Shown: positions 1-5,392, counted from the stretch's first letter. The stretch is 5,459 nt of DNA from Clostridia bacterium (GCA_017529175.1 JAFXNX010000121.1:1-5459), one strand, 5' to 3'. Numbers and translations: made by a program. Notes: generated from the sequence alone by a model not told the origin.

Positions 1-609
1 AGTGAGAAAGACGAACGGCGTTAGGAAGTTGTCAAGGAAGATGAGCATTGCGGCAAGCGCGAGGACTACCGCGATCGCAACGTATATCGGCTCTTCTCTT
101 TCGCACAGGTCTTTGAGGTCCGTGACAAGCGCCGACATTCCGGACACGAAGCACTGCCGCCCGGTTATTTTTCTGATCTCCTTTATAGCTCCGATCGTTG
201 CCTCATCAGACGTGGACGAATCGAAGAATACCGCGAGCATAGTCGAGTTTTCGGTGTTAAACTCGCGGAAGACTTCGTCCGGAAGTATCTCCATCGGGAT
301 CGATATATCTGCTATCGTGTCGTACCAGAGCACGGAGTCGACGTGATCTGTCTCTCTGATTTTTTCTTCAAGAGCGACGACGTCCCGCTCGGGCATATCC
401 TCAATAACGATGAGCGAGAAGGCTCCTTTGCCGAAGTCCTCCATCAGTATATCCTGACCTTTGACCGTCTCCATGTCCTTCGGCAGATAAGTCAGCATAT
501 CGTAATTTATCCTTGTCGATATCATGCCCAGGACCGACGGTATGAGAAGCAGTACTGCGGCGATCAGTATCGGCACTCTCGCCTTTACTACCGCCTTTCC
601 GAATTTCAT
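1..609 (-). CDS. MMPL/RND-family transporter, N-terminal part (cut by window edge)
   Basis: Reading the minus strand from the ATG at 609 gives 203 codons with no stop down to position 1, so the gene continues outside the window. The protein begins with a short basic stretch, then a membrane helix at about residues 12-31. A long extracytoplasmic domain follows (about 33-172), opening with RINYDMLTYLPKD, a junction typical of MMPL-type RND exporters. A second helix starts near residue 176 and runs to the edge. MMPL/HAE3-type RND proteins are proton-driven exporters of lipids or hydrophobic compounds in the cytoplasmic membrane; full members have about 700-1000 residues and 11-12 helices, so most of this one is missing. 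The start is supported by AAGGAGG at 620-626, 10 bases upstream, and by a 4-base ATGA overlap with the stop of the upstream HdeD-like gene, implying coupled translation. The substrate cannot be inferred. The family call is fairly firm from the helix-loop-helix plan and junction motif, but the later helices and their conserved residues are not visible. Confidence 0.85.
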   Translation of the reverse strand, partial: MKFGKAVVKARVPILIAAVLLLIPSVLGMISTRINYDMLTYLPKDMETVKGQDILMEDFGKGAFSLIVIEDMPERDVVALEEKIRETDHVDSVLWYDTIADISIPMEILPDEVFREFNTENSTMLAVFFDSSTSDEATIGAIKEIRKITGRQCFVSGMSALVTDLKDLCEREEPIYVAIAVVLALAAMLIFLDNFLTPFVFLT

Positions 610-1205
610 CGCTCGTCATCCTCCTTTTCCGTATAATCGGGATCAATAATGTCGGGGTACTGTCCTTTAATGATCTTGACAGTCCCGAAAGCGAGCGCCG
701 CGTTGAGCGCTCCCTCCGCGATCAGCGACGCGCCCGTCAATACGGGCAGTGCAGTTTCGGGACTTATTATCAGCGCCGCCCCCGCGGCTCCTGATGCGAC
801 CCCGAGCGCCATAACGAGCCACCAGCTCGCGATGCCGAATCTTTTTGCTTCAAGGGCTATGCGCGATCTGAAAAGACCGTCTGCCAGTATCAGCGCGCCG
901 AGCGCAAAAGAAAGCGCGTCGAGCGAGAGCGCCGGATGAATTATCAGCGCGGCGCCGACGACAACGAGCAATATCCCGAACTCAAGGTCGAACTGGAACG
1001 CCAGGCGGTAAAGGTCTTTTGAAAGATACCCTACGATCTTCACTGCTCCGAACAGGACAGTCGCGACTCCGAGTATCCTCACAAGATACACTGCCGCGTT
1101 TTCGTAAAGCGCGATGAACGCTATCCCCAGAGCTGTCATTACAAGAGACAACGCGACGTATCCGGTCTTTGCCGTGAGCATCGGCGCCGTTGAACGCATT
1201 TTCAT
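606..1205 (-). CDS. DUF308/HdeD-like six-helix membrane protein
   Basis: This gene encodes 199 residues, almost all membrane. Six hydrophobic segments lie at about 16-34, 38-60, 75-91, 94-112, 127-147 and 151-174. They form three helix-pair repeats of the DUF308 kind: each has a Gly-rich first helix, a short turn often marked by Pro (HPALS near 90-94, SPETALP near 148-154), then a second helix ending in Gly-Leu or Gly-Ala. The segment YRLAFQFDLEFGI (residues 66-78) also resembles HdeD-like proteins. The tail (about 180-199) is acidic and probably cytoplasmic. In E. coli HdeD is an inner-membrane acid-resistance protein; the molecular function of the family is unclear. I chose the ATG at 1205 because GAGG (1213-1216) sits 7 bases upstream and a good promoter lies just before it. 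Longer in-frame starts (1223, 1301) lack a ribosome site, and the 1301 start would lie inside a hairpin. The gene overlaps the MMPL gene by 4 bases. A partner or accessory role for that transporter is inference. Confidence 0.85.
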   Translation of the reverse strand: MKMRSTAPMLTAKTGYVALSLVMTALGIAFIALYENAAVYLVRILGVATVLFGAVKIVGYLSKDLYRLAFQFDLEFGILLVVVGAALIIHPALSLDALSFALGALILADGLFRSRIALEAKRFGIASWWLVMALGVASGAAGAALIISPETALPVLTGASLIAEGALNAALAFGTVKIIKGQYPDIIDPDYTEKEDDER

Positions 1206-1212
1206 TTCCGTC

Positions 1213-1216
1213 CCTC
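1213..1216 (-). promoter_or_regulatory. Ribosome binding site deciding the HdeD-like start
   Basis: On the minus strand, GAGG lies 7 bases before the ATG at 1205. The in-frame ATG at 1223 has only A/C-rich sequence before it, so 1205 is the better start. The ATG at 1199 is a possible alternative with weaker support. Confidence 0.6.
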
Positions 1217-1236
1217 TTTTCATTTTGCTGTTGTAA

Positions 1237-1265
1237 AGTATATTCCGCATCAGTGATCTGTTCAA
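1237..1265 (-). promoter_or_regulatory. Sigma-A promoter for the HdeD-like/MMPL operon
   Basis: The minus strand reads TTGAAC (-35, 1260-1265), a 17-base spacer, then TATACT (-10, 1237-1242). Each box has one mismatch to consensus or nearly so, and the spacing is ideal. Transcription would start near 1230, about 25 bases before the ATG at 1205. The promoter lies downstream of the terminator-like hairpin after tetR, so the membrane pair probably has its own transcript. A copy of CGGACA (1266-1271) directly abuts the -35 box and could be part of an operator. Confidence 0.75.
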
Positions 1266-1270
1266 CGGAC

Positions 1271-1305
1271 ATAAAATACGCCGTGTCCCAAAAACGGACA
1301 CGGCG
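1271..1305 (-). terminator. Terminator-like hairpin after tetR
   Basis: A perfect 10-bp stem (1279-1288 pairing with 1296-1305, CGCCGTGTCC with GGACACGGCG) encloses a 7-base loop. On the minus strand the stem is followed by TATTTTAT (1278-1271), an interrupted T-run. On the plus strand no T-run follows. It lies about 47 bases after the tetR stop and just before the next promoter, the expected place for an intrinsic terminator. The broken T-run suggests partial termination; an operator or attenuator role is possible because the stem contains CGGACA/TGTCC half-sites. Confidence 0.6.
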
Positions 1306-1321
1306 CGCTGTTTGACTGAAT

Positions 1322-1349
1322 TTCGGACATTGCGGATGAAATGTCTGAA
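1322..1349. repeat. Imperfect inverted repeat just after the tetR stop
   Basis: Arms TTCGGACATT (1322-1331) and AATGTCTGAA (1340-1349) are inverted copies with one mismatch, separated by 8 bases. The repeat starts 3 bases past the tetR stop. Its length and arm spacing would suit a TetR-type operator, or it could be a weak second hairpin in the tetR mRNA. On the plus strand it is followed by a T-rich stretch, but no plus-strand gene ends here. Function is inferred only. Confidence 0.4.
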
Positions 1350-1352
1350 TTT

Positions 1353-1913
1353 TTACTGTTTTTTCTCCGAATTCTTTATCATCTCTTCGATATGTTCCTT
1401 CTGTATGCTCGCTATGCGGAAAATATCGTCTCCGCCCTCGCGCATACCTGTGCGAAGGTGATCCATGGCGAGACCGAAGCATACGGAACGGTAAAACTTC
1501 ATTATCGGCTTGCGGTCTTCCTCCGACACGGCGAGCCCTTCGTTTGAAAGCGCATCAAAATATGCGCTCACTATATAGTCGCAGACCTTCCAGAGATAGT
1601 GTTCGAAAATGTCTCTGTTTGCGGAGTTATATATATGAAGGATCTCGCGACGGTTGTACCCGACGAAATCCATTGCCGCCTTTATCCCCATCTCGATGGA
1701 ATCTATCGTGTGATATTCAGCGATGATCTTATCCGCCTCCTCGGTCACTATCTCTTCGATAAGACCGGGGATATCCTGAAAATGATAGTAGAACGAATTG
1801 CGGTTTATGCCGCACCTTTCAACGATGTCCTTGACGGTGATTTTGTTCAGCGGTTTTTCGCCGAGCAGTTCCCCGAACGCGTCCTTTATAGCCTTTTTCG
1901 TAAAATTTGCCAC
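1353..1913 (-). CDS. TetR/AcrR-family transcriptional regulator
   Basis: This gene encodes 186 residues, a normal size for TetR regulators. The N-terminal DNA-binding domain spans about residues 1-50. Its helix-turn-helix is clear at about 25-46: ITVKDIVERCGINRNSFYYHF matches the TetR signature of an alternating helix, a Cys/Ala-Gly turn, then a recognition helix ending in FYYHF. The rest (about 55-182) is helical and should form the dimer and ligand pocket; it resembles the TetR C-terminal domains common in Firmicutes, and its ligand is unknown. The start is GTG (1913), supported by AAGGAG 7 bases upstream and by a promoter just beyond. Downstream on the same strand are the HdeD-like and MMPL genes. 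TetR proteins beside exporters usually repress them, so control of that pair (and perhaps of itself) is the likely role, by inference. It is divergent from greA, which it need not regulate. Confidence 0.92.
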   Translation of the reverse strand: MANFTKKAIKDAFGELLGEKPLNKITVKDIVERCGINRNSFYYHFQDIPGLIEEIVTEEADKIIAEYHTIDSIEMGIKAAMDFVGYNRREILHIYNSANRDIFEHYLWKVCDYIVSAYFDALSNEGLAVSEEDRKPIMKFYRSVCFGLAMDHLRTGMREGGDDIFRIASIQKEHIEEMIKNSEKKQ

Positions 1914-1920
1914 GGTCTGA

Positions 1921-1926
1921 CTCCTT
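1921..1926 (-). promoter_or_regulatory. Ribosome binding site supporting the GTG start of tetR
   Basis: The minus strand carries AAGGAG (within AAAAGGAG) 7 bases before the GTG at 1913. No ATG in the correct frame has comparable support, and starting any later would remove part of the DNA-binding domain. Confidence 0.8.
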
Positions 1927-1944
1927 TTCCGTCGTTGTTATATA

Positions 1945-1973
1945 ATTGTACCACATTTTGAAGATTATTTCAA
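1945..1973 (-). promoter_or_regulatory. Sigma-A promoter for tetR
   Basis: The minus strand reads TTGAAA (-35, 1968-1973), a 17-base spacer, and TACAAT (-10, 1945-1950), both close to consensus. Transcription would begin near 1938, leaving a leader of about 25 bases with the ribosome site. A short palindrome, TTGAA-N6-TTCAA at 1958-1973, covers the -35 box and could be an autorepression site. Confidence 0.75.
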
Positions 1974-2007
1974 TATATTCATCCTGAACACCGTTTATTA
2001 TCGGCAC

Positions 2008-2036
2008 TTGATTTTACGGATGGATTGTGGTAGAAT
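2008..2036 (+). promoter_or_regulatory. Sigma-A promoter for greA
   Basis: TTGATT (-35, 2008-2013), a 17-base spacer and TAGAAT (-10, 2031-2036) form a good sigma-A promoter. Transcription would start near 2043. The leader of about 20 bases contains AAGGAGG (2051-2057), 6 bases before the ATG. It stands back to back with the tetR promoter, the two -35 boxes being 34 bases apart. Confidence 0.75.
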
Positions 2037-2063
2037 CTATAAACCGGCTTAAGGAGGTATGAT

Positions 2064-2564
2064 ATGCACGACGAACTTACCAAAATGGATATAAAGAAAA
2101 TGCAGGATGAGATCGACGAGAGAAAGGCGAGAAACGCCTCTCTTCGCGAGAACATAAGGGCGGCGAGAGAGCTCGGCGACCTGAGCGAGAACGACGAGTA
2201 CAGGAGCGCGCGCCGCGAGTTCGGACGCAACAACAGCAGGATAGAGTATCTTGAAAGCATGATACGCACCGCCGTTATCATCGAGGATTCGTCGGACGCC
2301 GATCAGGTGGGACTTTTCGACAGGGTCACGATCTATTACGAGGACGACGGGGAGGAGCGCACGATCCGCCTTGTGACGACGCTTCGCAACGACGTTCTCT
2401 CCGACAACATTTCAAAGGAGAGCCCGCTCGGGGTCGCTCTGATGGGCAAGAGAACGGGAGACCGCGTTCTTATCAAAGTGAACGACAAGGTGAGCTACTA
2501 CGTCAGGATCCTTTCGATAGAAAAGACGAACGAAGACCCCGATATACCTATATCCGCGTTCTGA
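2064..2564 (+). CDS. greA: GreA/GreB-family transcription elongation factor
   Basis: This gene encodes 166 residues; GreA is usually about 158. Gre factors enter the secondary channel of RNA polymerase and stimulate cleavage of backtracked RNA, rescuing stalled complexes. Residues 1-78 form the expected antiparallel coiled coil. The tip carries AARELGDLSENDEYRSAR (33-50), matching the GreA tip; D39 and E42 correspond to the acidic pair that holds the catalytic magnesium. Residues about 83-156 form the FKBP-like C-terminal domain, including the SPLGVALMGKRTGD stretch that matches the SPI-x-x-x-L-x-GK segment of GreA. A short Asp/Pro-rich tail extends beyond the usual end. The N-terminal coil lacks the usual EG-x-x-KL-x-x-EL pattern, so this could be a divergent paralog rather than the sole housekeeping GreA. 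It has its own promoter and strong ribosome site, and appears monocistronic, with a terminator-like structure before spoIIE. Confidence 0.92.
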   Translation: MHDELTKMDIKKMQDEIDERKARNASLRENIRAARELGDLSENDEYRSARREFGRNNSRIEYLESMIRTAVIIEDSSDADQVGLFDRVTIYYEDDGEERTIRLVTTLRNDVLSDNISKESPLGVALMGKRTGDRVLIKVNDKVSYYVRILSIEKTNEDPDIPISAF

Positions 2565-2640
2565 TCTGTCGGGCGCCATTGCGAACGTATTTAGTCTTGA
2601 CGCTCACGTTTTTCATCGCAAATAGCACTTTTCCTTCGTA

Positions 2641-2683
2641 TTTCCCGAAGTTCTGCGACGGGAAACGCGGGGGAAATTTTTTT
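2641..2683 (+). terminator. Terminator-like structure after greA
   Basis: TTTCCCG (2641-2647) can pair with CGGGAAA (2659-2665), a perfect 7-bp stem, but 11 bases separate it from the T7 run at 2677-2683. Alternatively ATTTCCC (2640-2646) pairs with GGGAAAT (2671-2677), placing a 7-bp stem directly against the T-run with a 24-base loop. Either makes a plausible intrinsic terminator 75-110 bases after the greA stop. The competing pairings lower confidence in the exact fold. Confidence 0.5.
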
Positions 2684-2697
2684 GTTCCCGAAATTGC

Positions 2698-2716
2698 GCA
2701 CGGCGCCGAGCCGTGC
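2698..2716. repeat. Short GC-rich hairpin in the greA-spoIIE spacer
   Basis: GCACGGC (2698-2704) and GCCGTGC (2710-2716) form a perfect 7-bp stem with a 5-base loop. No T-run follows on either strand, so it is not a classic terminator. It lies upstream of the candidate spoIIE promoter. Its role is unknown. Confidence 0.45.
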
Positions 2717-2749
2717 CGTCATAAACTTCAAACTTTTTACTCCCGCATA

Positions 2750-2782
2750 TCGACCCGTCTCTTTTCATAACGATAGTAGAAT
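2750..2782 (+). promoter_or_regulatory. Candidate spoIIE promoter with 21-bp spacer
   Basis: TAGAAT at 2777-2782 is a good sigma-A -10 box, 40 bases before the SpoIIE start; transcription would begin near 2789. At the normal 17-base distance there is no -35 box. At 21 bases there is TCGACC (2750-2755), matching TTGACA at four of six positions. In B. subtilis the spoIIE promoter is read by sigma-A with Spo0A and is known for an overlong spacer of about this size. TCGAC here is also the core of an inverted Spo0A box (5 of 7 matches). The -10 is reasonable; the rest is tentative. Confidence 0.45.
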
Positions 2783-2807
2783 AGGCGTTGCAGTCAAGAC
2801 ACGTTAT

Positions 2808-2814
2808 GAAAGGA
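2808..2814 (+). promoter_or_regulatory. Ribosome binding site deciding the SpoIIE start
   Basis: GAAAGGA ends 8 bases before the ATG at 2823. The in-frame ATG at 2814 overlaps this site and so cannot use it. Starts further upstream would read through the predicted promoter and the GC hairpin. Confidence 0.75.
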
Positions 2815-2822
2815 TGATCGCT

Positions 2823-5255
2823 ATGGATAAAAAGCTGATCGGACATCAAAGCTTTACGGAGGCGGTAAAAGGCTTCGTCGGAAAAGGCGGAAGGACAAAA
2901 GAAAAGGATAAGGACGCCTGCCGCACGTCAAAGATTCTCTCGTCGGCAAGAGCGCTCGCTCCGCCTCTTGCGCTGACCTTATTCTCCGCGCTCGTTTCGT
3001 GCGCCTCTCCGGCGCTCGGGGCGCTTCCGATAGGTCCCGCTCTGCTTTGCGCCGCGCCGTCGTTCGTATCGGCGCTGTCGGTGGCTGCAGGAATGCTTAT
3101 CTCGGCGCCGTCCCTCGGCGCGTCTGCCGTGCCGTTCATATTCGTCACAGTCGGCGTTTTCGCGTTCAGACTGTCGGCGGGAGCGCTCGGCGCCGCCGCG
3201 GCAAAACCTCTCGGCGCCTCGCGCGATCTTATCGCCGGACGCAGCGCCGACATTCCTTTTCTCGGCAGCAACCTTAAATTTATTAAACTCAATTCGTCGT
3301 TCAACACGTCGACCTCACTTAAGGTATTTACGTCGCTCGCCGCCGCGCTGATGATCGGATTTGCCGCGATCCTCTCCTCGGGCAACGTCTGGTACGACGT
3401 CTTCGGCTGCGCGCTCGGCGTCACGCTGACGCCTCTGCTGTGCTACGCTTACTCCGCTCTCACCGACGGGTCGGCGCCGCCTGCCTTGCGCAGAGCGGGA
3501 GCGGGGGCGGCGCTCTTTGCGCTCGCGCTGTCGATTAAGGGCTTTGAGATCGGCGGGATGAAGGTAACCCTTATCGTCTCGATCATCATATCGCTGATAT
3601 CCGGCTACACGCTCGGCATAAGAGACGGCGTACTGATCTCTATATTCGCGGGCTTCGCGCTCGGCGCGGAGCAGTTTGCGATCTTCCCGACGGCGGCCCT
3701 TTGCGCCGGCGCCATCGGCGCGTATTCTCCGGGGATCGCCGCGGTCACCGCGGCGTCGCTCTCATCGAGTCTTGCGCTCTTCTCCGAGGGGATAGGCGCG
3801 ATATCAAGATCGTTTCCCGAGATACTTCTTTCCGCGGCGCTCTTTTATCCCGCCGCGAAGTTCGGAATAATATCAGCGCTGAAACCCGATACGGCGGAAG
3901 CTCGCGCCGCGCCGATGTGCCGCCGCTCCACCGTCGGCGACAGACTGATGCTCCTTTCCTCCGCGCTCGATAAGACGTCAAAACTGTTCGAGAGCGTTTC
4001 TGAAAAACTGCGCCGTCCGTCGCGGCGGGAGACGCGCGCGATCTGCGATCTTTCGTTCTCGGTTTACTGCGACGAGTGCTCAAAGAGGAGCATTTGCCGC
4101 GAGCGCGAAAACTTTGGCGCCGACGGCGTCATCGATTCGTCGGCGGACAAACTTGCAGAAGCGGGGCGCGTCGACATATCGTGCCTTCCTCAAAGCATGG
4201 TAAGAGGATGTCCCGACGTCGACGCGATCATCGCCCGTATAAACGCGGAATACAAACGCCTTCTTCTCTCGTGTATAAAAGAGGACAAGTGCGCCTCATT
4301 CGCGTCGAGCTATTCCGATATTTCAAAGCTGATCGAAGAATGTGTCGAAAGAGCGGGAGAGGATTTTTGCCGCAGTGAAGAAGCGAGCGCGGCGCTTTCC
4401 GAAAAATTAAAAGAGGAGGGTATTACTTACGAAACTGTCAGCGTCTACGGAAAGCGCCGCTATGAAATATGCGTCAGGGGGCTTCACGCCTCAGGTCTTT
4501 GCTGCGGAGCAGAAGACCTTCGAAGGATCGCCGAGGAAGCGCTCGGGTGTCCCGTGACGGAGCCGGAGATGTCATGCGAATACGACAAACTCAATATGTT
4601 CGCCGAGAGCAGAAGGCGATACGGCGTCCATCACGGCGAATACAGTAAGAGCGGCTCGCGCGAAGCGAACGGCGACCGAATATGCTCGTTCTCCGGCGCG
4701 GACGACTCGTTTTACATGGTCATCTGCGACGGAATGGGAAGCGGAGGCGAGGCGTCGCTGACCGCCGGCGCCGCGGCGCTCTTTCTCGAGCGGATGCTCG
4801 GCGCGGGCTCGGACGTTCCGGTCGCGCTCGAGATGCTGAACAACTTCACGAAAGAGAGACGCCTTGAATGTTTCTCGACGGTAGACCTTCTGAAGGTCGA
4901 TCCGTACAGCGGAGAGGCGACGTTTTACAAGTGCGGAGCTGCGCCGTCGTTCGTCCAGCGTGACGGAAGACTTTTCAAGATCGAATGCGACGCTTCCCCT
5001 CTCGGGATCCTCGACCGTATCGTTGCAAAGTCCGCGTCGTTCTCTCTGAAGTCCGGCGACCGCGTTATAATGATGTCCGACGGTGTATATCCTGACGGCG
5101 ACGACGCATCGTTTCTGGAGTTTCTCTCCGACGCGAAGCGTCTCGGCAACGCGCTGCCCGAAGCTGCAAAAGCTGTCGCGGAAGAGGCGATCCGGCACGC
5201 GATGCGCCCCGACGACGCCAGCGTCGGGGTTGTGAGGATAGTAAACGCGGCGTAA
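2823..5255 (+). CDS. spoIIE: Stage II sporulation protein E (SpoIIE) serine phosphatase
   Basis: This gene encodes 810 residues (B. subtilis SpoIIE: 827). SpoIIE dephosphorylates the anti-anti-sigma factor SpoIIAA to free sigma-F in the forespore, and joins FtsZ at the polar septum. After a basic cytoplasmic start (1-43) comes an Ala/Ser/Gly-rich membrane region of about ten helices (about 45-352). A middle regulatory region (about 365-600) contains C408, C416, C419 and C425. The C-terminal PPM/PP2C domain (about 610-808) shows NGDR with D618, CDGMGSG with D636, STVDLLKVDPYSGEA, GAAPSF, SPLGIL, MMSDG with D753, and DDAS with D797/D798. These match the metal-binding aspartates of SpoIIE, so it should be active. 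The family's SGDS reads NGDR here and DDMT reads DDAS, both mild variants. It is preceded by its own candidate promoter and followed by a strong hairpin, suggesting a single-gene transcript. This places the organism among endospore formers. Confidence 0.96.
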   Translation: MDKKLIGHQSFTEAVKGFVGKGGRTKEKDKDACRTSKILSSARALAPPLALTLFSALVSCASPALGALPIGPALLCAAPSFVSALSVAAGMLISAPSLGASAVPFIFVTVGVFAFRLSAGALGAAAAKPLGASRDLIAGRSADIPFLGSNLKFIKLNSSFNTSTSLKVFTSLAAALMIGFAAILSSGNVWYDVFGCALGVTLTPLLCYAYSALTDGSAPPALRRAGAGAALFALALSIKGFEIGGMKVTLIVSIIISLISGYTLGIRDGVLISIFAGFALGAEQFAIFPTAALCAGAIGAYSPGIAAVTAASLSSSLALFSEGIGAISRSFPEILLSAALFYPAAKFGIISALKPDTAEARAAPMCRRSTVGDRLMLLSSALDKTSKLFESVSEKLRRPSRRETRAICDLSFSVYCDECSKRSICRERENFGADGVIDSSADKLAEAGRVDISCLPQSMVRGCPDVDAIIARINAEYKRLLLSCIKEDKCASFASSYSDISKLIEECVERAGEDFCRSEEASAALSEKLKEEGITYETVSVYGKRRYEICVRGLHASGLCCGAEDLRRIAEEALGCPVTEPEMSCEYDKLNMFAESRRRYGVHHGEYSKSGSREANGDRICSFSGADDSFYMVICDGMGSGGEASLTAGAAALFLERMLGAGSDVPVALEMLNNFTKERRLECFSTVDLLKVDPYSGEATFYKCGAAPSFVQRDGRLFKIECDASPLGILDRIVAKSASFSLKSGDRVIMMSDGVYPDGDDASFLEFLSDAKRLGNALPEAAKAVAEEAIRHAMRPDDASVGVVRIVNAA

Positions 5256-5259
5256 CCGC

Positions 5260-5293
5260 GAGGGGAGAACTCTTTGAAAAGAGTTCTCCCCTC
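5260..5293. repeat. Perfect 15-bp-stem hairpin after spoIIE
   Basis: Bases 5260-5274 pair perfectly with 5279-5293 around a TGAA loop; the stem begins GAGGGGAGAACTCTT. It lies 4 bases past the spoIIE stop, where a terminator is expected, but neither strand has a T-run after it (AGAGCG on plus, GCGGTTA on minus). It probably still ends or stabilises the spoIIE mRNA. It could instead be a copy of a dispersed palindromic repeat. Confidence 0.7.
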
Positions 5294-5392
5294 AGAGCGA
5301 AGACAAACTTGTTAGAGCGGCAATGATAAGGAAAAGCCAAAAAGACGACGTAAGCATAACAGACACAAACAGATAACGCAAACAAACGATCA

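Noticed and set aside
2..346. Plus-strand open frame of 114 codons
   Set aside because: It is antisense to the MMPL-type gene, whose protein shows a recognisable helix and junction motif; this frame has no ribosome site and a low-complexity Ser/Ile-rich product.
1206..1301. N-terminal extension of the HdeD-like gene to a start at 1301
   Set aside because: The extension would begin inside the hairpin at 1279-1305 and translate the -35 and -10 boxes; it has no ribosome site.
982..1482. Minus-strand open frame of 166 codons
   Set aside because: It overlaps the end of tetR and the start of the HdeD-like gene in another frame, and runs through the terminator-like hairpin and promoter. Its product is Arg/His-rich without any recognisable domain.
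1599..1961. Plus-strand open frame of 120 codons
   Set aside because: It is antisense to the well-supported TetR gene and its promoter, with no recognisable product.
2682..2822. Upstream extension of SpoIIE from a TTG at 2682
   Set aside because: The added 47 codons cover the GC hairpin and the candidate promoter. The ATG at 2823 has a good ribosome site and gives a normal family length.
2846..3424. Minus-strand open frame of 192 codons inside spoIIE
   Set aside because: It is a shadow produced by the GC-rich third positions of spoIIE; the product is Ala/Ser/Pro-rich with no domain, and no minus-strand promoter or ribosome site was seen.
4572..5198. Minus-strand open frame of 208 codons inside the SpoIIE phosphatase domain
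   Set aside because: The plus strand encodes all PP2C motifs here. The antisense product is Arg/Val-rich and unrecognisable, as expected of a mirror frame.
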